A DNA stretch of 64,000 bases. Source: Nitrospinaceae bacterium (lineage in GTDB: Bacteria; Nitrospinota; Nitrospinia; Nitrospinales; Nitrospinaceae). Shown here piece after piece: positions 1 through 8,718 of the stretch. The DNA lies in the NCBI GenBank assembly GCA_028278405.1, contig JANQEK010000041.1, positions 1 to 64,000 on the forward strand. Direction: 5' to 3'. The translations under genes were made by a program, and so were the position numbers. The notes under the pieces were generated by a model. The model made no database searches and was not told where the DNA came from. It was given only the letters and a program-made list of their open reading frames with translations. How positions within the stretch are numbered: the first letter of the stretch is position 1; each line of letters starts with the position of its first letter.

Positions 1-283
1 TGTCACGGTGAAAACTGTTCAGGAGGGTAACGGGTTCCTGGTGTTGCTGGACTCTTATTTTCCGGGTTGGACGGTGACGGTGGATGGAGAAGAGCAGTCG
101 ATATTACAGGCCAATCACTTCTACCGTGCGGTTCAGCTGGATTCAGGGTCTCATACCCTGGAGTTTGATTACTTCCCCGAAGGCTTCAAAATGGGATTGG
201 TCATCAGCTCCATCGTGTCCGTTCTGCTGATGGTTTTGTTGCTGTGGAAGTGGCGGAAAACCGACCCGACTCCGACTACATAG
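1..283 (+). CDS. YfhO-family membrane protein, C-terminal end (partial)
   Basis: This is the last 93 codons of a gene entering from the left edge; the reading frame is open from base 2 to the TAG at 281-283. It encodes the C-terminal extracytoplasmic domain (PGWTVTVDG, ANHFYRAVQL, LEFDYFPEGFK) followed by one membrane helix and a basic tail. The same domain closes the three complete YfhO paralogs that follow, so this is a fourth copy of the array. YfhO proteins are polytopic glycosyltransferase-like proteins thought to move sugars from a polyprenyl-phosphate carrier onto envelope polymers. The catalytic half is outside the window. Confidence 0.85.
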   Translation, partial: VTVKTVQEGNGFLVLLDSYFPGWTVTVDGEEQSILQANHFYRAVQLDSGSHTLEFDYFPEGFKMGLVISSIVSVLLMVLLLWKWRKTDPTPTT

Positions 284-337
284 GAAATAAGTTCCAGACC
301 GGGCTAGATTCCCCAATATCATCAAAAAACCCTTTTT

Positions 338-365
338 TTGCCGGATGGATTCGTTACCATAATAG
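338..365 (+). promoter_or_regulatory. Possible promoter of the GT2 gene
   Basis: A TTGCCG hexamer (338-343) and TAATAG (360-365) are separated by 16 bases, about 55 bases before the ATG at 421. Matches to the sigma-70 consensus are moderate. No clear Shine-Dalgarno sequence precedes the ATG. Confidence 0.3.
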
Positions 366-420
366 ATGAGGGTTTTGCATTCTCAGCCGGTCTCTAACCT
401 CTTTAGAAATCCAAAAAAGC

Positions 421-1371
421 ATGTACAAAAATAAATCGGTTGCCGTCGTGGTAACTGCGCATAACGAAGAAAAGCTGGTCGTCAAGGTCCTTGAGACTTT
501 ACCGCATTGGGTCGACAAAGTGTTTGTTGTCGACGATTGCAGTGACGACAAAACTGTTGAAGTTGTTGAGAAGTATATGAAGGTGGATGTTCGGGTGGAA
601 TTAATTCGCCATGCGGAGAACCGAGGTGTGGGTGGGGCCATTCAATCAGGGTACCGGGCATGCCTGGAAAACAATATGGATGTCACCGTGGTGATGAACG
701 GTGACGCTCAGATGCATCCTGACGATCTGCCACACATTGTTGATCCCGTCGCCACAGACATCGCCGATTACTCGAAGGGCAATCGCCTGTTTCACGGCGA
801 AGCATGGGAATTGATTCCGCGGTATCGGTATATCGGCAATGCCATTCTTTCGCTCATGACAAAAATTGCCGGCGGGTATTGGCATGTGGCCGATTCCCAA
901 TGCGGCTTCACCGCAATTTCCCTGAAGGCATTAAAATGTATCAATATAGATAAAATTTTCCAGCGATACGGAGTACCCAACGATATTCTTTTAAAACTCA
1001 ATATCGAGAATATGCGGGTGGTGGACGTGCCGATTCGCCCGGTTTACGGAGTGGGAGAGCAATCCGGAATACGCTTGTATAAAGTGATTCCGGATATTTC
1101 ATTTCTGCTCTTTAAAGGATTTTTCAGCAGGATGTTTGGGAAGTATGTCATCCGGGATTTTCATCCCCTGGTATTTTTTTACATTATGGGGTTCATCGCT
1201 TTTCCTTTGGGCTCCGGTATGGGGCTGTACTATTTCTTTTACCGGATTTTTGTCGGACCCGTGACTCCCATAACGGCGTTGTTCGCCGCTTTCCTTACCC
1301 TGATGGGTTTGTTGTTTCTATTGTTCGCCATGTTGTTTGATATGGAATACAACCGTAATCTCAAAGAATAA
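421..1371 (+). CDS. GT2 polyprenyl-phosphate glycosyltransferase (DPM1/CsbB-like)
   Basis: The 316-residue protein starts with a GT-A fold: VVVTAHNEEKLV at about 8-20, VDDCSDDKT (nucleotide-sugar binding) at about 38-46, and MNGDAQMHPDD (DxD-like metal site) near 92-102. The tail carries two predicted membrane helices (about 243-267 and 275-305). This matches polyprenyl-phosphate mannose/GlcNAc synthases such as DPM1, GtrB and CsbB, which load a sugar onto undecaprenyl phosphate on the cytoplasmic face. It sits inside the YfhO array. In Bacillus, CsbB works with YfhO, so the two probably form a donor-maker and transferase pair here; the sugar cannot be read from the sequence. Confidence 0.85.
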   Translation: MYKNKSVAVVVTAHNEEKLVVKVLETLPHWVDKVFVVDDCSDDKTVEVVEKYMKVDVRVELIRHAENRGVGGAIQSGYRACLENNMDVTVVMNGDAQMHPDDLPHIVDPVATDIADYSKGNRLFHGEAWELIPRYRYIGNAILSLMTKIAGGYWHVADSQCGFTAISLKALKCINIDKIFQRYGVPNDILLKLNIENMRVVDVPIRPVYGVGEQSGIRLYKVIPDISFLLFKGFFSRMFGKYVIRDFHPLVFFYIMGFIAFPLGSGMGLYYFFYRIFVGPVTPITALFAAFLTLMGLLFLLFAMLFDMEYNRNLKE

Positions 1372-1434
1372 TTTTTAATGGTTTCCAGGTGTAGCTCGGC
1401 TGTGGTCCGATGAGGATAAACAAACTGACTACCA

Positions 1435-3849
1435 ATGAATTGGCACCTCCGAAATTTATACAATATGCAGACCACAGATGGTTCCGTTATCAATGATCGT
1501 TCAAGATCGAAAATAAACCTTCTGGGTATCGGTATATTGCTATTGATAACGGCGGCGTTTTTCTACCCGATGTTGTTCGACGGTAAAGTGATTTTTTACC
1601 GCGACTACAACCTGATCACTTACCCTATCCGCTATTTCCTCGGTCAATCATTCAATCAATGGGCCATTCCCTTTTGGGTGCCGTATGCCAATGGAGGGAT
1701 GCCGTTCATGGCCACCTTTCATCCCGGCGTATTTTATCCTCCCAGCCTTTTGTTCCTTCTGGATGACACTACCTATGCCCTGAATTTGTTTTATGTTCTG
1801 CATTTTGTGATTCTCGGAGTTTTTACGTTCCTCCTCGCGCGCAGCTGGAAAATTTCTTTTGTCGCCGCCTTGTGTTCCGCCGTAACGGCCATGTTGAGTG
1901 GTTATATCGTGGCCTCTACCCTGATCAGCAATTATTTTATTTCTGCAGTCTGGTTGCCCCTGGTGTTCTGGATGTTCCACCGGTTCTGGACGCGAAAGCA
2001 TGTCGGTTACTTTATTGGATTGGTGCTGGCCATTGCTACGCAAACATTGGCGGCTTGTCCGGAAATCAATGTTATGACCATGTGCCTGCTGTATGCACAT
2101 TCGCTTTATTTTTTGCCCAGGGCACCGGGATTCCCCGGGATTGCACGCATGACGGCTGCCCTGGCGTTGGCGGTGGCTCTGGCTTTGGGTTTGTCGGCAT
2201 TGCAATTGGTTCCCACAGCCAAGCTCCTCAAGCATTCTTTCAGAGATGGCGGATTAAGCTATGAAGACCACACTCGATGGTCTATGGATCAGAAGGAATT
2301 GCTTTCTCTGGTGATATCCCCCGATTATGAGGGTTATTTTGACAGGCCACTGCGCCACCCTCCTGCAGCAGAAACGAAGGATAAAGTTTTGTCCGGATTG
2401 GAAACCGGTTCTGAAGCTTCTTCAAACTCAACTCTCCAAACGGCGCCTCCTCAAACTTCCAGGTTACTGTACACAATGTATTTGGGTTTGATTGCCCTGG
2501 TTTTTGTCTTTTTTGGTTTTCTGGTTCGACGGGAAAAAGTAATGGGTTTTTGGCTGGTGGTGTTTCTCTTCGGCCTCTTCTTTGCGTTTGGAAAGTACAA
2601 CCCTGTTTACAAAGTGTTTTATTTTTTGATTCCTATCTTAAATCTGTTTCGTTATCCGGAAAAGTATACTTATTTGTCTGCTTTTGCCGCCGTATTCATG
2701 ACCGGCTACGGTTTGGATAGTTTAATTCGCTACACCCGGGAACGTCGAATCAAGATTTATCCTGTGCTGACTATAGTGATCATTTTGTTCGGCGTGATCG
2801 GGCTGGGAACGTTGGACAAATCCCATTTCAATCCTGTTTTTTCCATGGGTTTACTGGCAGTGTTCGGCTTTGTTTATATCCTGTACTATTTTGGAAAAAT
2901 GAAAGAAGGCGTATTTGCGGTTATGGTTCTGGCGGTGATTCTCCTGGACTTGTCGGTCAAAGGGATCAAACTCTTGCCATTGATCGATCGCAAGTATTAT
3001 GAGGAAAAACCGGTCCTTCTGGAACAGCTGGATGAAGCATACGGAAAATACCGGATCTATTCCGGAAACCTCAACAAGCAACCTCAACCCTTAAGTTATC
3101 CTCTGGGTCCGACCCGATTGTCACAGATTCTCGCCAGTAAGCAGCATTTGATACCGTATGCAGGGATGGTGTACCAATTGGAGCATGTCAACGGAATTAC
3201 CGGCTTAGCTCTTACCCTGAAAAATAACATCATGTGGGGGCAAATATTTACCAAGAGCCCGGCAGAAAGAAGAAGACGCATCCTGGCACGGAGCAACACG
3301 CGGTATTGGATTGACGGTGAAACGTTGACACACTATCTGGAAGACTATCCCGTCATTCTGCCGAACCGGCTCAAAGTGCTGGATGGCACTCTACCCAGAG
3401 CTTATCTCGTTCCCAGAATGAAAGTGCCGACTGAAGACGGACATTTGCTCAACACCTACTACAAAGAGTCATTCGATCCACTCAAGGAAGTCCTGTTTTA
3501 CGAGGCAGTTGATTTCGAGGAATCGCCTCACTTTAAAGGAACTGTGGAGAACGTGGAGTATCGACCCAATCATGCGACGGTCAAAACCTTTCAGGAAGGA
3601 AACGGATTTCTGGTTTTAATGGATTCGTATTTTCCAGGCTGGACGGTCAAGGTCGATGGTGAAAAACAACCTGTTTTGCAAGCCAATCATTTTTACCGTG
3701 CCGTTCAACTGGGGCCGGGACGGCATACCCTGGAATTTGATTATGTGCCGGAGGGCTTCAGGGTGGGACTGACCATCAGCGGCGTTTGTGTATTTCTTAT
3801 AATTCTCATGGGTTTGTTTTCTGGAAAATATGTAAGAAAGATCGTTTGA
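1435..3849 (+). CDS. YfhO-family membrane glycosyltransferase-like protein (copy 2)
   Basis: An 804-residue polytopic protein with about 12 hydrophobic segments, a first periplasmic loop with the family signature (VIFYRDYNLITYPIR, GGMPFMATFHPGVFYPPS) and a soluble C-terminal domain (PGWTVKVDG, LEFDYVPEGF) before a last helix. The acidic/aromatic first loop is typical of GT-C enzymes that use polyprenyl-linked sugars. It differs from the other copies by an extra Ser/Thr/Pro-rich loop of about 40 residues (codons about 302-343). The ATG at 1435 gives the longest frame; ATG 1465 is an alternative and neither has a strong ribosome site. Acceptor unknown. Confidence 0.82.
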   Translation: MNWHLRNLYNMQTTDGSVINDRSRSKINLLGIGILLLITAAFFYPMLFDGKVIFYRDYNLITYPIRYFLGQSFNQWAIPFWVPYANGGMPFMATFHPGVFYPPSLLFLLDDTTYALNLFYVLHFVILGVFTFLLARSWKISFVAALCSAVTAMLSGYIVASTLISNYFISAVWLPLVFWMFHRFWTRKHVGYFIGLVLAIATQTLAACPEINVMTMCLLYAHSLYFLPRAPGFPGIARMTAALALAVALALGLSALQLVPTAKLLKHSFRDGGLSYEDHTRWSMDQKELLSLVISPDYEGYFDRPLRHPPAAETKDKVLSGLETGSEASSNSTLQTAPPQTSRLLYTMYLGLIALVFVFFGFLVRREKVMGFWLVVFLFGLFFAFGKYNPVYKVFYFLIPILNLFRYPEKYTYLSAFAAVFMTGYGLDSLIRYTRERRIKIYPVLTIVIILFGVIGLGTLDKSHFNPVFSMGLLAVFGFVYILYYFGKMKEGVFAVMVLAVILLDLSVKGIKLLPLIDRKYYEEKPVLLEQLDEAYGKYRIYSGNLNKQPQPLSYPLGPTRLSQILASKQHLIPYAGMVYQLEHVNGITGLALTLKNNIMWGQIFTKSPAERRRRILARSNTRYWIDGETLTHYLEDYPVILPNRLKVLDGTLPRAYLVPRMKVPTEDGHLLNTYYKESFDPLKEVLFYEAVDFEESPHFKGTVENVEYRPNHATVKTFQEGNGFLVLMDSYFPGWTVKVDGEKQPVLQANHFYRAVQLGPGRHTLEFDYVPEGFRVGLTISGVCVFLIILMGLFSGKYVRKIV

Positions 3850-3858
3850 AAGTAAAAA

Positions 3859-6156
3859 ATGCAATTTATTGATATTCAAACAAATCAGGAAATATCCGAA
3901 TCAAATAAAAATATGCTGGGCATTTTCCTTTTGTTTGTGATAGCAATAGCTTTTTTTTATCCCTTGCTGTTTAACGGCAAAGTTATTTTCTATCGCGATT
4001 TTCAATTTATTACCTATCCTGTACGCTATTTCCTTGCCCAGGCCTATCAGCAGGGCGTGCTTCCTTATTGGACCACCAATACATTTGGGGGAGCACCCTT
4101 TATGGCCACCCTGCACCCCGGAGTGTTTTATCCTCCAAGTATTATTTTTTTCCTGGATAACTTCACGCTGGCTTTAAATGTGTTTTATGTTTTTCATTTT
4201 CTGGTGATGGGGATTTTTGTCTTTCTGCTGGTCCGTCAATGGAATCTTTCGTGGTCCACCGCATTGTGCTGCGGTGTTACAGGTATGTTGGGCGGACTGA
4301 TAGTTGCTTCCACTCTCTGCAGTAATTATTTCCTGTCGTCGGTTTGGCTACCGTTAATCTTCTGGCTGTACTACCGGTTTGAGGAGAAAAAACAAGTCGG
4401 CTGGTTTGTCGGACTGGTGCTGGCTATAGCCACTCAAACACTTGCGGCCTGTCCGGAAATCAGCGTTATGACCATGGTCCTGCTTTATTTTCATTCAATC
4501 GCGTTTACAGCAGAAGCAGGGGGAAAATCAGATTATGTGCGTATTACGGCTACCCTCGGTTTGGCGGTTTTGCTGGCTTTGGGTCTTACTGCGTTTCAGC
4601 TGGCGCCGACCGCTCAACTGCTGAAACATACGTTCAGGGAAGGAGGCCTGGATTACGCGTCCCATGTCAATTGGTCTCTGGCGCCTTCGAAGTTGACGAC
4701 GATCGTATTGACTCCGGAGTATGACGATTATTTGAGTGCTACGGTTCATGGCAAGTATTCAAACTTTTCAGGATTGCTGCATACCCTGTATATGGGGATT
4801 TTTGGTTTCCTCTTTGTTGCCCTGAGCTTCATGTTTCGAAAGGAAAAATCAGTCGGTTTCTGGCTGGCAGTTTTTCTTTTTGGAATTTTCTTTGCTTTAG
4901 GAAAATACAATCCGTTTTATAAGCTGGTGTACCATTCGGTTCCGTTTTTGAGTTTCTTCCGATACCCGGAAAAGTTTATTTTTATTTCTTCGATAGCGGC
5001 CATTTTTCTGCTGGGTTTCTGTCTGGATACCTTGATGCGTGTTACTCGAGAGCGAAAAATCAAAATATCTAAAATTCTGATTTTTCTTATTCTGATTTTT
5101 GGAATTACCTTGGCTTTAGCCGTGTGGGATCGCAATCTGGAACCACAGTATCCAATCACTTTTCTGATTATCTTCAGCGTGGCTTATGTATTTTTCTACT
5201 ATGGGAAAATAGAAAGAAAAGCTTTTGTTGCTCTTCTTTTTATTATGATTTTATTGGATCTGTTTATAAAAGATTTTGGTCTACTCCCTTTGATCGACCA
5301 CAAATTTTATGAAAAGAAACCGCTTTTAATGGATATCGCAGGAGGCTCTGCTGGGAAATACCGGATCTATTCGGGGGGTATAGAAACAAAACCTGATCCC
5401 ATGTCCTATCCCCGCGGACCCAATCTTTTGATGGGGGTGCGGGCGGCGAGACAACAGTTGTATCCTTTGCAGGGGATGGTCTTTGGACTCGAGCATGCGG
5501 GAGGAGCTCCCGGACTCGCCTTGGACCTCCAGAATCATTTGATATGGTATCAATTTCTCATTCAATCCGAACCCGAGCGCAGAAGAGCCATATTGAAAAG
5601 AACTAATGTCAGGTATTGGATTGATGGGGATTCTCCGATGTTGTATTCGAAGGAAGGATTTCCAGTGATATTGCCGGACCGGATGAAGGTTTTTCAGGAT
5701 GCTTTGCCTCGGGCGTTTCTGGTACCCAAAATGCGGGTTCCGGAAAAAGGCCGGATTCTTTTTGATTACTATGATGTGTCTTTTGATCCCCTTAAAGAAG
5801 TCCTGCTGAGTCAATCCGTTGAGTTTCAGGAATCCGCTCGCTTTAAAGGGGAGGTCGAAGAAGTAACCTACCGTCCCAACCATGTGACAGTGAAAACCAG
5901 GCAAGAGGGAAACGGGTTTCTGGTGCTGCTGGATACTTATCTTCCCGGTTGGACGGTGAAAGTAGACGGCCAGCAACAAACCATTCTGCGAGCCTATGGT
6001 TTTTACCGCGCCGTTCAGCTGGGACCGGGTGACCATATCCTGGAGTTCGATTACTTCCCGGACGGATTCAAGGAAGGCTTGATCGTTACCGGTGTGACCC
6101 CCGTGCTGGGTCTGGCTGTGTATGTGTTTTGGAGAAGACGCCTGAAAGTTGTATAG
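3859..6156 (+). CDS. YfhO-family membrane glycosyltransferase-like protein (copy 3)
   Basis: This 765-residue paralog starts 9 bases after copy 2, so the two are probably cotranscribed. It keeps the first-loop signature (VIFYRDFQFITYPVR, GGAPFMATLHPGVFYPPS), the conserved QTLAACPEISVMTM helix and the C-terminal domain (LPGWTVKVDG, ILEFDYFPDGFK). It ends with one helix and a basic tail. The likely role is sugar transfer from a polyprenyl-phosphate carrier to an envelope acceptor outside the cytoplasmic membrane. Why the genome keeps several copies side by side is unknown; different acceptors or sugars are the obvious options. Confidence 0.82.
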   Translation: MQFIDIQTNQEISESNKNMLGIFLLFVIAIAFFYPLLFNGKVIFYRDFQFITYPVRYFLAQAYQQGVLPYWTTNTFGGAPFMATLHPGVFYPPSIIFFLDNFTLALNVFYVFHFLVMGIFVFLLVRQWNLSWSTALCCGVTGMLGGLIVASTLCSNYFLSSVWLPLIFWLYYRFEEKKQVGWFVGLVLAIATQTLAACPEISVMTMVLLYFHSIAFTAEAGGKSDYVRITATLGLAVLLALGLTAFQLAPTAQLLKHTFREGGLDYASHVNWSLAPSKLTTIVLTPEYDDYLSATVHGKYSNFSGLLHTLYMGIFGFLFVALSFMFRKEKSVGFWLAVFLFGIFFALGKYNPFYKLVYHSVPFLSFFRYPEKFIFISSIAAIFLLGFCLDTLMRVTRERKIKISKILIFLILIFGITLALAVWDRNLEPQYPITFLIIFSVAYVFFYYGKIERKAFVALLFIMILLDLFIKDFGLLPLIDHKFYEKKPLLMDIAGGSAGKYRIYSGGIETKPDPMSYPRGPNLLMGVRAARQQLYPLQGMVFGLEHAGGAPGLALDLQNHLIWYQFLIQSEPERRRAILKRTNVRYWIDGDSPMLYSKEGFPVILPDRMKVFQDALPRAFLVPKMRVPEKGRILFDYYDVSFDPLKEVLLSQSVEFQESARFKGEVEEVTYRPNHVTVKTRQEGNGFLVLLDTYLPGWTVKVDGQQQTILRAYGFYRAVQLGPGDHILEFDYFPDGFKEGLIVTGVTPVLGLAVYVFWRRRLKVV

Positions 6157-6246
6157 GTTTCCTGGATACGTCAGGCCAGGGTTTTGGTACAGAAATTTCC
6201 GGACAATCGGATAATCACTTTTCTACAAATTATTCGTGTTTCATCC

Positions 6247-8601
6247 ATGTCGGCCCGTAAAAGTTCACTTCAAAATTTAAAATTCAATGCCGGGTTTTTG
6301 CAAGAGCTATCCGGAGTGGCATTGTTGTTCCTGGCGGCTCTCAATATTTTTTCCCCGGCGCTCTTTATGGATAAAGCAATTTTCCATAGGGATTTCCATT
6401 TCATTACCTATCCTTTCAGGTATTTGCTGGGCCAGGCCTATCAGCAGGGGGTTATTCCATACTGGTCTCCTCACGTCTACGGTGGTATGCCGTTCATGTC
6501 CCTGTTTCATCCGGGTGTGTTTTACCCGCCCAGTCTCCTTTTCTTATTGCAGGATACGGTTTTAGCGATCAACCTTTTCTACTTTTTACATTTTCTGGTA
6601 TTGGGAATTTCTTTGTTCCTACTGGGAAAGCTCTGGAAATTTTCTTTTGCAGCGCGATTGTGTTCCAGTGTGACCGGGATGTTGAGTGGATTTATAGTTG
6701 GATCAGTACTACTCAGCAATTATTTTATGGCTGCCGTGTGGCTTCCCGTAATTTTTTGGTTGTATCTGAAATATCGGCAAGAAAAGCGTATCAGTTATTT
6801 TGTCGGAACCGTGTTGGCTATTGCCGCTCAAACGCTGGCGGCTTGTCCTGAAATCAGTATTATGACCGTGGGACTTCTATTTCTTCATGAGCTCTGGTTC
6901 ATCCCTAAAGGGCAGGGGTTTGCGTCTTACCTTCGATTGACCGTTTCGCTGGGATTGGCAGTGGTACTGGCTTTGGGTCTCTCGGCACTCCAGCTATGGC
7001 CTGCCGCCGAGCTTCTTCCTCATTCACCCCGAGAGGCGGGGATGAGTCTTGATGCTCATACTGTGTGGTCCCTGGAATTTTCAAAGCTCGCCACCTTGGT
7101 GTTGTCTCCTTTTTATATAGGAAATTCAGGTTCGGGTGATTTTTTTACTGGTTTTCTGCACACCCTTTATATGGGACTTGTAAGCCTGGCGTTCATCTTT
7201 ATAGCCTTCTTTTTAAAAAAGGAGAAACCCGTCGCTTTCTGGCTGGTGATCTTTGTGCTTGGAATATTTTTTGCTCTCGGTCGGTACAACCCACTCTACA
7301 AGTATTTCTATCATGTAGTGCCTTTAACACACCTATTCCGGTTTCCGTCCAAATATTATTTTGTATCCTCGTTTGCCGCCGTTTTCCTCACCGGATACGT
7401 TCTGGATTATATTTTGAAGCATACGGAAAGCCGGTATTTCAAAATTGTTCCGGTTTTGTCTGTATGCATTTTTCTTTTTGGAATTGTGTGCGGGGTTGGT
7501 TTGTGGCAACCGGCACTGGATATGGAAAATGCACTGGTCATCCTGTTCGTTTTTGGACTCGCTTACATTTTGTTTTATTTCAGAAAGATCAGGAAGCCCG
7601 TATTTGCAGTTGTTGTTTTTCTTTTGATTTTTATCGATTTGAGTTTGAAAGACTTCAAGCTGCTCCCTCTTATCGATAGAAAGTTTTATGATGAATCGCC
7701 TGTATTTATGAAGTATCTGAAAGACTCTCCCGGAGAGTACCGCGTTTACACGGGACGGATACAACGGGAGCCCGGAGCCATGGATGCTCTCGAAGCCCCG
7801 TCCGCCCTGCATCGCCTCAAGATGCTGAAGCAATATTTAACCCCCTATACCGGGATGGTTTACGGGATTGAACACGCGGCGGGAAAACCCGGCCTGGGGT
7901 TGGGATTAAAATATCAATTGATCTGGATGTCGGTATTGAGACAATCCGATCCTGAAACAAGATTGCGTATCTTGAATCGCAGCAACGTCGGATACTGGAT
8001 TAATCTGGATCAAGAGACCCGTTTCGACTCGAAGGGGGAACCGGAGATTCTCCCCGGTCGTATCTATGCCTTGGAAGATGCTTTGCCCCGAGCTTACTTT
8101 GCTCCCAAAATGAGGGTTCTGAAAGAAAAAGCCGTTCTCCAAACCTATTACGCCGCATCTTTCGATCCACTCCAGGAAGTGCTGCTGACCGAGCCGGTGG
8201 AATTCCAGCCTTCCGAGTCCTTTCAAGGACAGGTCGAACAGGTGAATTATCGGCCCAATCACGTGACCCTCAAGACCCGCCAGGACGGAAACGGATTCCT
8301 GGTACTGAATGACACCCACTTCCCCGGCTGGACCGTGACGGTGGATGGCAAAGAGGGGAAAATCTTGAAGGCCAATCACTTCTACAGGGCGGTGCAATTG
8401 GGATCCGGGGAGCATATTGTGGAATTCGATTACTTCCCGCAAGGTCTCAAGGAGGGGCTGATCGTCAGCTCGATTTCCCTGCTTATTTTGATCGCCCTGC
8501 CGCTCATCAGGCCTGCAAAAAGACTCCAGATTGAGTCTGCCATTCCCTCTTCTTCAGCCCCTAAAAAGCCGTCTGAGGAGGACACAACGTCTTATAAATA
8601 A
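6247..8601 (+). CDS. YfhO-family membrane glycosyltransferase-like protein (copy 4)
   Basis: This is the last member of the tandem array (784 residues from ATG 6247; a TTG at 6184 would add 21 residues of poor quality). It shows the same signatures (AIFHRDFHFITYPFR, GGMPFMSLFHPGVFYPPS, QTLAACPEISIMTV) and C-terminal domain (FPGWTVTVDG, VEFDYFPQGLK). The tail after the last helix is Ser/Pro/Lys-rich. There are about 90 bases between copy 3 and this start, less tight than the copy 2-3 junction. Function is inferred as for the other copies. Confidence 0.82.
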   Translation: MSARKSSLQNLKFNAGFLQELSGVALLFLAALNIFSPALFMDKAIFHRDFHFITYPFRYLLGQAYQQGVIPYWSPHVYGGMPFMSLFHPGVFYPPSLLFLLQDTVLAINLFYFLHFLVLGISLFLLGKLWKFSFAARLCSSVTGMLSGFIVGSVLLSNYFMAAVWLPVIFWLYLKYRQEKRISYFVGTVLAIAAQTLAACPEISIMTVGLLFLHELWFIPKGQGFASYLRLTVSLGLAVVLALGLSALQLWPAAELLPHSPREAGMSLDAHTVWSLEFSKLATLVLSPFYIGNSGSGDFFTGFLHTLYMGLVSLAFIFIAFFLKKEKPVAFWLVIFVLGIFFALGRYNPLYKYFYHVVPLTHLFRFPSKYYFVSSFAAVFLTGYVLDYILKHTESRYFKIVPVLSVCIFLFGIVCGVGLWQPALDMENALVILFVFGLAYILFYFRKIRKPVFAVVVFLLIFIDLSLKDFKLLPLIDRKFYDESPVFMKYLKDSPGEYRVYTGRIQREPGAMDALEAPSALHRLKMLKQYLTPYTGMVYGIEHAAGKPGLGLGLKYQLIWMSVLRQSDPETRLRILNRSNVGYWINLDQETRFDSKGEPEILPGRIYALEDALPRAYFAPKMRVLKEKAVLQTYYAASFDPLQEVLLTEPVEFQPSESFQGQVEQVNYRPNHVTLKTRQDGNGFLVLNDTHFPGWTVTVDGKEGKILKANHFYRAVQLGSGEHIVEFDYFPQGLKEGLIVSSISLLILIALPLIRPAKRLQIESAIPSSSAPKKPSEEDTTSYK

Positions 8602-8682
8602 AGGCATTTTCTGGTTTTTTGATCTCTCAATCTATCCCCCCGTCCTCATTTTCTTCGTAACCGGCGATTTATCAATATCTTA

Positions 8683-8711
8683 TTGATTTTAAAGGCTTAA
8701 CTCCATATAAT
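8683..8711 (+). promoter_or_regulatory. Strong sigma-70-like promoter of nadB, placed for a leaderless transcript
   Basis: TTGATT (8683-8688) and a perfect TATAAT (8706-8711) are 17 bases apart. Seven bases separate the -10 box from the ATG at 8719, so transcription should begin at or next to the A of that start codon. The ATG at 8710 lies inside the -10 box and is therefore unlikely to be used. Confidence 0.6.
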
Positions 8712-8718
8712 GGCGGGT

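Noticed and set aside
5326-6036. A 236-codon minus-strand frame inside YfhO copy 3
   Set aside because: Shadow of the coding strand; similar antisense frames occur in the other YfhO copies at the same place.
1-8601. Recombination-type DNA repeats or CRISPR-like pattern from the repeated YfhO C termini
   Set aside because: The similarity is protein-level paralogy (roughly 80 % at best in the compared DNA), with no regular short repeat-spacer pattern.
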